The translations under genes were made by a program, and so were the position numbers. 10,406 bases of DNA, taken from Betaproteobacteria bacterium (GTDB lineage: Bacteria > Pseudomonadota > Gammaproteobacteria > Burkholderiales > Casimicrobiaceae). Location of the stretch: the NCBI GenBank assembly GCA_005888865.1, contig VBCL01000031.1, forward strand, positions 1-10,406, written 5' to 3'. The notes below the pieces were generated by a model. It ran no database searches. It was given only the letters and a program-made list of their open reading frames with translations, and was not told the origin of the DNA. Within the stretch, counting starts at the first letter, position 1, and each line of letters starts with the position of its first letter. This document shows, in pieces, positions 5,098 through 10,406 of the stretch.

Positions 5098-6117
5098 ATG
5101 AATCGCACGCATTCGCTGCAAGCGTTTGTCGTCACGCTCCTCGCTGCCTTTTCTCTGACAGCTCAGGCCTGGGATCGTGGTACTGCAACCACCTTCGCCA
5201 CCTTGCCGCCCCGCACCGGGCATCCCGAGGGCATTACTGCTGATTCGCAGGGCAACCTCTACGTCGCGGACTTCGACGTCAGCGGCGAGACGGCAGTGGG
5301 CAACGTCATCGTGTTCAACCGCGCCGGCCAGTTCGTCCGGAAGCTCGAGATTCCCGGATCGAGTAACCTCCTTCTCGGCATCGCCTTTCATCCGCAGACG
5401 CACGCGTTGCTGGTGATCGACTTCGGCCACCAGCAGGTCCTCGAGATCGATCCGGTGAACGCGACCCCAACGGTGTTCACGACAATTCCAGGCGGGTCGG
5501 GAGCAGGGCCAAACGCGCTCGCCTTCGACCAGGCGGGTAACGTCTACATCTCCGATTCATTTGCCGGGACGATCTGGCGCACGGGACCCACGGGGGGTGC
5601 AGCTTCGCCCTGGATCAGCCATCCCCTGCTCACCACGACCGGCGTGCCGCCGTTCGGCGCCAATGGCCTCGCGTTCAACACCGCCTTCTCCGCGTTGTTC
5701 GTGGCGAACACCGGCAACGACACGATCGTGAAGATACCGGTGGCGGGCGGTGCGCCCGGAACGCCCGAGGTCTTCGTCAACAGCATCAACGGCGCCGACG
5801 GTCTGCTGATCGATGCTGCCGACAACTTCTGGGTTGCAGCGAATCAGTCCGACGAGATCGTCGTGCTGGATAGCTCCGGCAAAGTCATCGCCAAGCTCGG
5901 CGACTTCGGCGGCATCGACGCCCGCGGAGCGCCGATCGGGTTGCTGTTTCCAGCCAGCCTCGTCATCAGCAACGGGTTCCTTTACGTGACGAACCTGGCG
6001 CTCGATCTGCGCCTGTTCGGCCTGGCGCAGACCACCAATTCGCAGTGGTCAGCGCAGGTGACCCGCCACACGATCGCGCGCATGCGGGCCCAACTTCCGC
6101 CGGTCCGCGGGAACTAG
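5098..6117 (+). CDS. Secreted SMP-30/NHL-type beta-propeller protein
   Basis: A 339-residue protein with a Sec signal peptide (about residues 1-24, ending in TAQA before WDRG), so it acts in the periplasm or outside. The mature part is built of repeated four-stranded blades. Each starts with a 'G-ITADSQGNLYVADF'-like or 'NALAFDQAGNVYISDS'-like strand and ends with a turn such as VIVFNRAGQFVRKL. I count about six such units, as in the SMP-30/gluconolactonase/LRE family. Members bind a metal and hydrolyse lactones, but NHL-type propellers can be purely binding proteins, and I cannot pin the metal ligands by eye. I chose ATG 5098 because AGGAGG (5085-5090) lies 7 nt upstream and the signal peptide begins there. 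An in-frame extension upstream to 4828 lacks coding features. It converges with a second propeller gene. Confidence 0.83.
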   Translation: MNRTHSLQAFVVTLLAAFSLTAQAWDRGTATTFATLPPRTGHPEGITADSQGNLYVADFDVSGETAVGNVIVFNRAGQFVRKLEIPGSSNLLLGIAFHPQTHALLVIDFGHQQVLEIDPVNATPTVFTTIPGGSGAGPNALAFDQAGNVYISDSFAGTIWRTGPTGGAASPWISHPLLTTTGVPPFGANGLAFNTAFSALFVANTGNDTIVKIPVAGGAPGTPEVFVNSINGADGLLIDAADNFWVAANQSDEIVVLDSSGKVIAKLGDFGGIDARGAPIGLLFPASLVISNGFLYVTNLALDLRLFGLAQTTNSQWSAQVTRHTIARMRAQLPPVRGN

Positions 6118-6177
6118 CCTCTCTCAAGCCGCTGCCGGGCCGTCAGCCTCCCACCGTTGTCGGCCGCGCCCGAATAG

Positions 6178-6203
6178 AAAAGCCGCCCCGCGGGGCGGCT
6201 TTT
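6178..6203. terminator. Perfect bidirectional intrinsic terminator between convergent genes
   Basis: A 26-bp perfect palindrome: AAAA (6178-6181), the stem GCCGCCCCG/CGGGGCGGC (6182-6199), and TTTT (6200-6203). Each strand has a strong GC stem followed by a T tract. It lies 60 nt after the stop of the plus-strand propeller gene and 16 nt after the stop of the minus-strand lactonase gene, so it should end both transcripts. Confidence 0.9.
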
Positions 6204-6219
6204 CCGGTTTTGGCGATGA

Positions 6220-7458
6220 CTAAACCTGGAGAAAAATGATGCACGCCGGGCTGCCCACAGGCGTGTATTGACCGGTGAATTCAAGCTTGCGGCCGGCAAC
6301 TTCATACGTTGCGATGCTGTCGCTTCTTTGGTCGCAAACGTACAGGAAACTACCCGTCGGGTCGATATTGAAGTTGCGCGGATAGTCGCCCCGAGTCCAC
6401 TCATCGCCGGCGGGCGTCAGCTGCCCGGTCCCAGGGTCGACGGCGAAGATGCCGATGCTGTCATGCAGCCGGTTGGCGGCATAGACGAATTTGCCGTCGC
6501 TCGAAACCATGACTTCCGACGTGAAGTTCGTGCCGACGAAATCCTCGGGCAGGGTCGAAACGGTCTGTTGAGCCGTCAGCGATCCGCTCGTGGCGTCGTA
6601 GCTGAAGAACGCAAGCGTGGACGCCTCTTCCTGAAGCGAATAGAACCACCGTCCATTGGGATGAAAGGCGAAGTGCCGCGGCCCATCTCCCGGAGGCAAC
6701 GCTACGAATGCGGGACTGTTAGGCGTGAGCGTCCCCGTCGCCCTGTTAAGAAGCCAGCTGTATATTCGATCCTGCCCCAGATCGGCTCCAAAGACGAACT
6801 TGCCGGCGGGATCAGCCTGGATCATGTGGGCGTGGGGCGCATCGTGGCCACTGAAGGCAAAGCTTCCGGGTGGGGCATTGGTCGCCTTGGTCGGGCCCAC
6901 GGAACCAAGGTCCTGCTGAACAAACGTGGCGTTGCCCAGCGATCCGTTGGACTGGATGGGGAGGACGGCGAAGCTGCCGCCGCCGTAATTGGCGACGAAC
7001 ACAAATTGCCCGAGTGGATCGACGCTCAGGTGGGCAGGCCCCGCGCCTTGCGAGCTTACGACATTGAGAAACGTCAGGTCACCGGTCGACGGATTGACGC
7101 TGAATGCTGATACGGAGCCGCTCGTCGTCCCGTTGAAATTCGAGATCTCGTTGACCGCATATAGGAAAGCTTTATTCGGGTGAAGCGCGATCCACGACGG
7201 GCTGGGAACAGCGGCGACAACCTTGATTAGCGTCAAGTCTCCGGTCGAGAGATCAACACTGAAGAGGTAGATGCCCTGACCGTTCGGTGTGTACGCGCCG
7301 ACATACGCCAGAATCGTCGGGGTAGTCTTTTTCGCCCAGGCGGGTACCCATTGGGCCGCAGCGGCAGCCGTGGCCAGGGCCGCCGTCCCCTTCAGCAGTC
7401 CGCGACGCGAGATTCCGCCCACGGCATCGTCTCGAGATTGCAAAGCTTTCGTGTCCAT
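6220..7458 (-). CDS. Tat-exported lactonase-family seven-bladed beta-propeller
   Basis: A 412-residue protein. Residues 1-43 form a twin-arginine signal: SRRGLLKG (17-24) is the RR motif, then an alanine-rich core, with probable cleavage after AWA (about 42). The mature domain matches the lactonase family (PF10282, the 6-phosphogluconolactonase Pgl type): an opening YVGAYT strand, GIYLFSVD, WIALHPNKAFLYAVNE, GPAHLSVDPLGQFVFVANYG, HAHMIQADPAGKFVFGADLG, GPRHFAFHPNGRWFYSLQE, and a closing YPRNFNIDPTGSFLYVCDQR. The blade phrases G-P-R/A-H and 'DP-G-F-YV' recur. Pgl-type enzymes open 6-phosphogluconolactone in the cytoplasm, but this one is exported, so its substrate is probably a different, extracytoplasmic lactone. 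AAGGAGG (complement of 7465-7471) lies 6 nt before the ATG. The 261-bp gap upstream shows no clear promoter. Confidence 0.9.
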   Translation of the reverse strand: MDTKALQSRDDAVGGISRRGLLKGTAALATAAAAAQWVPAWAKKTTPTILAYVGAYTPNGQGIYLFSVDLSTGDLTLIKVVAAVPSPSWIALHPNKAFLYAVNEISNFNGTTSGSVSAFSVNPSTGDLTFLNVVSSQGAGPAHLSVDPLGQFVFVANYGGGSFAVLPIQSNGSLGNATFVQQDLGSVGPTKATNAPPGSFAFSGHDAPHAHMIQADPAGKFVFGADLGQDRIYSWLLNRATGTLTPNSPAFVALPPGDGPRHFAFHPNGRWFYSLQEEASTLAFFSYDATSGSLTAQQTVSTLPEDFVGTNFTSEVMVSSDGKFVYAANRLHDSIGIFAVDPGTGQLTPAGDEWTRGDYPRNFNIDPTGSFLYVCDQRSDSIATYEVAGRKLEFTGQYTPVGSPACIIFLQV

Positions 7459-7512
7459 TGGAATCCTCCTTGCGAGCCCGCGATTCGAAATCCGGCCATA
7501 GGTGAAACAACC

Positions 7513-7523
7513 GGTAGGCTACC
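7513..7523. repeat. Short inverted repeat upstream of the lactonase gene
   Basis: GGTAG-G-CTACC lies about 55 bp before the lactonase ATG on the template side. Small dyads of this size occur by chance, so it is only a candidate binding site. The rest of the 7459-7719 gap holds the ribosome binding site (7465-7471) and the stem-loop at 7673-7700. Confidence 0.2.
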
Positions 7524-7672
7524 AACGCACGAAACGTACCGCTTAAGGATCAAACTCTGATTTCAAGCACTTACTTTCGTGGACTGGGGGACGACCAAGG
7601 AGAAGTGTAAAGAGATCCGACAAGCGCTGGCCTGACGAAGGTCGCTCGAAAGATGGCGCGGCAATCCGGCCC

Positions 7673-7700
7673 GCATGGCTCGCAGGACCGAGCCAAATGC
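7673..7700 (-). terminator. Stem-loop 19 nt after the SYLF gene, likely transcript end
   Basis: GGCTCG (7677-7682) pairs with CGAGCC (7689-7694) around a 6-nt loop. The flanking GCAT (7673-7676) and ATGC (7697-7700) extend the stem across a 2-nt bulge, for 10 paired bases in total. It is the first structure downstream of the SYLF gene on the minus strand. There is no following T run, so it may work with Rho or protect the 3' end. Confidence 0.4.
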
Positions 7701-7719
7701 GGAGCACAGTCTTCGGCGC

Positions 7720-8403
7720 TTACTTGCTCGCGGCCGTCAGGAGGTTGAGCAGCTCGCCCGCCTGCTTGTTGCGCACGTTCATCCGGATCAGAATGTCGGG
7801 CGCGTGCACGGTTTGGCCGTAGTAGGCGCGGTTCCACGCATCGGACGTGGAGACAACCGTGCCGTCAAGATTGAGCCCGCCGTAGATGCCTTTGGCTCTG
7901 CTGAAGGAAACGAAGTCCGCCGTGAGATCCGACTGCGCCCCCGCACCGACCGGCCCCGCGGCCACCGCGGCGTCGCCACCCAGCTTGACCGAGTCGGCAA
8001 GCAAGGTGTTCAGCCCCTTTTCGGTCATCACCAGGGTGACGACCTCGGACACCGAGATCCCGGCCTGGAAGCCAATGCTCGCCGTGGCAAGCGTGTAGAA
8101 CGCCGGGCCGACCCACTTGCCGGACTTCGCATCGCGAGCAAGGACGACGGCGCGTCCGCCGGAACCGCCGAGGATGAACCCGGCCTTGGCAATCTGCGGC
8201 GCGACCACGACGGCCTTGGCGCTTTTCAGGTTGCGTTGCAGCCAGGTCATGTCGGGGTCGCTCAGAAAGTTCGCGAGCGTGCTGGTCGCATTGGCGACGA
8301 GGTTGCGCTGGTCGGCCTGCGCGAGAACCATCGGTGCGGCCAATATCGCCCAGACGGTAAGGACCAGCAGCGCGCTGGCGCGGCGCGAGACGAAGCGGGG
8401 CAT
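7720..8403 (-). CDS. Exported SYLF-domain (DUF500/YSC84-like) lipid-binding protein
   Basis: A 227-residue protein with an N-terminal Sec signal (basic RR at 7-8, hydrophobic core to about 25, cleavage after VLA/Q near residue 29). The mature part covers a SYLF domain, known in eukaryotes to bind phosphoinositides and widespread in bacteria as an exported protein of unclear role. Diagnostic phrases are AKAVVVAPQIAKAGFILGGS, GGRAVVLARD, W-VGPAFYTLATASIGFQAG, KLGGDAAVAAGPVGAG and FVSFSRAKGIYGGLNLDG. ATG 8403 is chosen because AGGA (complement of 8412-8415) is 8 nt upstream and the signal peptide begins here. An in-frame extension to 8514 adds 37 basic residues with no signal. It follows the GH5 gene after 117 bp, so it may be the last gene of the same transcript or have its own promoter. 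Confidence 0.9.
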   Translation of the reverse strand: MPRFVSRRASALLVLTVWAILAAPMVLAQADQRNLVANATSTLANFLSDPDMTWLQRNLKSAKAVVVAPQIAKAGFILGGSGGRAVVLARDAKSGKWVGPAFYTLATASIGFQAGISVSEVVTLVMTEKGLNTLLADSVKLGGDAAVAAGPVGAGAQSDLTADFVSFSRAKGIYGGLNLDGTVVSTSDAWNRAYYGQTVHAPDILIRMNVRNKQAGELLNLLTAASK

Positions 8404-8520
8404 GGCGAGGATCCTGTTCGGGGGACGTCTCTGAAAAGCCCAGATCGGGCGGAGCGCCATTGTATCAACCGCGATCTCGGGGCGCTTCCGTCGGCCGACC
8501 CGGTCCCGATACACCTCCGA

Positions 8521-9582
8521 TCAGGACGGGTCCCGCACGAGCGCGTCCCGGAGCTCGGCGCGCCAGGTGTGATTGGCCGGGTCGAAGATCCCGAAGTGCG
8601 AGGCAAGGTCCCAATAGGCCCATTTGAAGCCGCGCGCTTCGATCGCCTTGCGTACGAGCTCCGTGTAGCGCACGCGCGAGGCGTAGTCCGCCTTGTCGTA
8701 AGAGCCGAACTCTCCGATCCATATGGGCCGCATGTGCCAGCGCGACCACGTTAGCGCGGAATCCAGTCGGCGCTCGATCTCGGCGCGTTGCTCCGCGCTG
8801 CAGCAAGAAACGTTCGACCACGCGTCGGCGCCCTTGACCCAGGACGCGCCCTGGTGCGTGAATTGGTAGGGCTCGTAGAGGTGGACCGTCGCGATGATCT
8901 CTCGGTCAAAAAAAGGAAGGTCCAGGTCCCACAGATTGTCGGTCTTGTCGTATCCGGCCGGGCCGATGATCACCGGGCGCGTGGGATTCGACACTCGCAC
9001 TGCCTCCAGAGCTCGCCGCGCCAGACGATTCCATGCGTCCGGCTTCAACCGGCCATGCGGCTCGTTGTAGAGCTCGAAGAAAAGGCGATGGGGATCCGCA
9101 CTCGCATATCGCTCCGCGATCTGCGTCCAGATGGCGACGAAGCGGTCCTCGAGCACCGCGTCGTCCACGCGTTGCTCGTTCCGGTCGAGCGCGTCGCCAT
9201 CCAGCTGCCGGTAGTGATGCAGGTTGAGGACGAGCTTGAGGTTGCGTCCGAACGCCTGATCGATCGCGAAGTCGACGCGCTTGAAGAATGACTCCTCGAT
9301 CCGATAAGGCGCGGTTGGCGCCGCATGGTTCGACCACCGCACGGGCAGCCGCACCGTGTTGAAACCGGCTTCCTTGGCGCGAGTGAAGAACTCCTCGTCG
9401 AGGCGAAGCCCCCAGTCGCCTTCGACCGGGGCTTCCAGCATGTTGCCGAAGTTGATGCCGCGGCCGAGGCTCCCGCTGGCAGCCTGGGCTGTGCTCAACC
9501 AGAACGCGGCCCACACCGAGCCCGCGACGAAACCGAGGACGGCAACTGCGAGTGCGATTACACGGACGCGGACGCGGGGCAA
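8521..9582 (-). CDS. GH5-family glycoside hydrolase (cellulase-type), membrane-anchored or exported
   Basis: A 353-residue enzyme with a (beta/alpha)8 barrel of the glycoside hydrolase 5 clan. Visible active-site phrases are GFNTVRLPVRW (Arg78), LNLHHY (His122-123), FFELYNEPH (acid/base Glu174), ATVHLYEPYQF (His234, Tyr236), IWIGEFGSY (nucleophile Glu291) and FKWAYWDLA (Trp321, Trp324). All catalytic residues expected for a retaining endo-beta-glucanase are present. Fine specificity (cellulose, mannan or other glucan) cannot be told. Residues 9-29 form a hydrophobic segment after a basic start, so the enzyme is exported, either cleaved after AQA (about 34) or left anchored. The start is TTG (complement of 9580-9582), 6 nt after the stop of the preceding gene and without a good SD, so translation is probably coupled. 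Cys260-Cys261 are adjacent, which is unusual. Confidence 0.9.
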   Translation of the reverse strand: MPRVRVRVIALAVAVLGFVAGSVWAAFWLSTAQAASGSLGRGINFGNMLEAPVEGDWGLRLDEEFFTRAKEAGFNTVRLPVRWSNHAAPTAPYRIEESFFKRVDFAIDQAFGRNLKLVLNLHHYRQLDGDALDRNEQRVDDAVLEDRFVAIWTQIAERYASADPHRLFFELYNEPHGRLKPDAWNRLARRALEAVRVSNPTRPVIIGPAGYDKTDNLWDLDLPFFDREIIATVHLYEPYQFTHQGASWVKGADAWSNVSCCSAEQRAEIERRLDSALTWSRWHMRPIWIGEFGSYDKADYASRVRYTELVRKAIEARGFKWAYWDLASHFGIFDPANHTWRAELRDALVRDPS

Positions 9583-9588
9583 GCTTAG

Positions 9589-10218
9589 CTAGAAGCCGTT
9601 ATAGCCCACGCCAATGAATGGCTGATCCTTCTCGGCCCATATCGCGCCCGCGCGGAGGAACCACTTGCTCGATCCCAGGTTATAACGCACGGCTGCCGTC
9701 GTGTGGTGATGCCCGGTCTCGTTGTAGTGGCTGACCTCGAAGCCCAGCGGCGAATCCGCGAGGTTGTATTGAGCGAGCCCGAAGGCGCCCTTGCGGAAAG
9801 TCGAGAGCTGCGCGAGTAGATAATAGTTTCCACCCGGCGCCGGACCCGAGAGTTCGGTCTGCCCACGCAGCGACGCCGCACTCTTGTTCTCGTCTTCGCT
9901 GACAAATCGGTTGCCGCCTGCCCCGGCGCCCACCGACCACTTGTGGTCTCCGTTGGTGAGGCCCCAGCGATACATGTAGCCCACCGAGGCGCTCCAGCCA
10001 TCCTTCCAGTGCGTGTAAGCCGCGGTCAGCAACGGATCCGGTTTCGGCTGGCCGTAGGGCAGGGCCTTCACCAGAACGAGCGTTTGCGTATCGGAAGAAA
10101 CATCTGCCTGCCCGAAGTCGATGATCTGCGGAGACATCTGTGCAGACGCCGCGGCCGGACATGCGGCCGCTGCCACGATCAAGAGCGTTTTCTTCGAGTT
10201 TCTTATTATTGCGAGCAT
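9589..10218 (-). CDS. Exported outer-membrane beta-barrel-like protein
   Basis: A 209-residue protein that I recognise by type, not by family name. Residues 1-27 are a Sec signal (IIRNSKK, hydrophobic core, cleavage after ASAQ or ASA). The rest alternates hydrophobic and polar residues in short strands linked by Gly/Asn/Asp turns: PLLTAAYTHWKDGWSASVGY, WSVGAGAGGNRFV, GNYYLLAQLSTFRKGAFGLA, LGFEVSHYN and HTTAAVRYNLGSSKWFLRAG. It ends FIGVGYNGF, with the C-terminal aromatic used by the BAM machinery. This pattern fits a barrel of about 8-10 strands. AAGGA (complement of 10226-10230) lies 7 nt before the ATG. It is followed 6 nt later by the GH5 gene, so the pair probably forms a unit handling a beta-glucan at the cell surface. 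A cellulose-synthesis barrel is one option, but I see no match to a named component. Confidence 0.72.
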   Translation of the reverse strand: MLAIIRNSKKTLLIVAAAACPAAASAQMSPQIIDFGQADVSSDTQTLVLVKALPYGQPKPDPLLTAAYTHWKDGWSASVGYMYRWGLTNGDHKWSVGAGAGGNRFVSEDENKSAASLRGQTELSGPAPGGNYYLLAQLSTFRKGAFGLAQYNLADSPLGFEVSHYNETGHHHTTAAVRYNLGSSKWFLRAGAIWAEKDQPFIGVGYNGF

Positions 10219-10263
10219 CGATCCATCCTTTCAACGAATCAAACAACCTCCTTCTCTGGACAA

Positions 10264-10283
10264 CCTACCGGCCGATCGGTAGG
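10264..10283. promoter_or_regulatory. TetR-type inverted repeat upstream of the outer-membrane/GH5 genes
   Basis: CCTACCG-gccgat-CGGTAGG has 7-bp arms with a 6-bp centre. It closely resembles operators bound by many TetR-family repressors, in which CTACCG and CGGTAG arms face each other. It lies 46 bp upstream of the outer-membrane gene's ATG, where a repressor would block a promoter. The cognate regulator is not in the window. It could lie beyond position 10406. It differs from the AT-rich palindrome at 2031-2046, so the TetR encoded at 2073 is an unlikely binder. Confidence 0.6.
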
Positions 10284-10406
10284 GCCTTTTCCCCCGCCTT
10301 GCGGCAAGGATACAGAACGCTTTCGCGGCTGGCGAGACCGTGGTGCAGGCGCCGGGCGCCCGCGGGATCAGGATCTCCTCGACAGGGCGCCCAGTCCGAA
10401 CATGTG
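10284..10406. other. Right edge, no gene assigned
   Basis: About 120 bases between the inverted repeat and the window end. I read all six frames and found no start codon with an SD and no family-like protein end. It may hold the promoter of the outer-membrane/GH5 genes and the upstream region of a gene beyond the window. Confidence 0.3.

Noticed and set aside
6268..7110. Long plus-strand open frame (280 codons) inside the lactonase gene
   Set aside because: It lies antisense to well-conserved propeller blades, shows no family features, and its Arg/Gly-rich make-up is typical of high-GC shadow frames.
7675..8754. Long plus-strand open frame (359 codons) across the SYLF and GH5 genes
   Set aside because: It runs antisense to two recognised proteins and crosses their intergenic gap. 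No domain is recognisable.
1..10406. CRISPR array, tRNA, rRNA, IS element, phage or conjugation genes
   Set aside because: I looked for spaced repeats, tRNA-like cloverleaf ends, transposase motifs and terminal inverted repeats on both strands and saw none.

Overview
The window looks like a piece of chromosome from a high-GC Gram-negative bacterium, most likely a member of the Pseudomonadota. The reasons are a beta-class glutathione S-transferase, a predicted outer-membrane beta-barrel, Sec and Tat export signals on several proteins, and strong GC bias at third codon positions. The genus cannot be named from the sequence alone. I see no rRNA, tRNA, CRISPR array, insertion sequence or phage gene. 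No gap between genes exceeds about 280 bases.

Layout, left to right. (1) 1-93 is the 3' end of a SnoaL/NTF2-like gene. (2) 263-736 is a small heat-shock protein (Hsp20), followed in the same frame by a ParE-like toxin remnant with neither its start nor its end (740-880). (3) 883-2001 (minus) is one open frame that joins a beta-class GST to an Ohr/OsmC organic hydroperoxide reductase. It keeps an internal ribosome binding site and ATG for Ohr alone. It is divergent from a TetR-family regulator (2073-2708). The 71-bp gap between them holds a perfect 16-bp palindrome that overlaps the -10 elements of both predicted promoters. (4) 2917-4134 is a two-gene operon: a cysteine-rich papain-like protease and an unrecognised protein with a basic tail. 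(5) 4201-4821 is an exported NTF2-like protein with a C-terminal membrane anchor and a TTG start. (6) 5098-6117 (plus) is a secreted SMP-30/NHL-type beta-propeller, and 6220-7458 (minus) is a Tat-exported seven-bladed lactonase-type propeller. The two converge on a perfect bidirectional terminator. (7) 10218 down to 7720 (minus) carries an outer-membrane-like protein, a GH5 glycoside hydrolase starting 6 nt after it, and a periplasmic SYLF-domain protein. A TetR-type inverted repeat lies upstream of the first of these genes.

How the genes may work together. The GST-Ohr/TetR pair reads as a self-contained, repressor-controlled module for detoxifying organic peroxides and electrophiles. The outer-membrane/GH5 pair looks like an envelope polysaccharide unit. 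The protease and its partner are the least explained genes here. The items most worth following up are the GST-Ohr fusion with its dual-start potential, the protease/partner cassette, and the coupled outer-membrane/GH5 unit with its upstream operator-like repeat.
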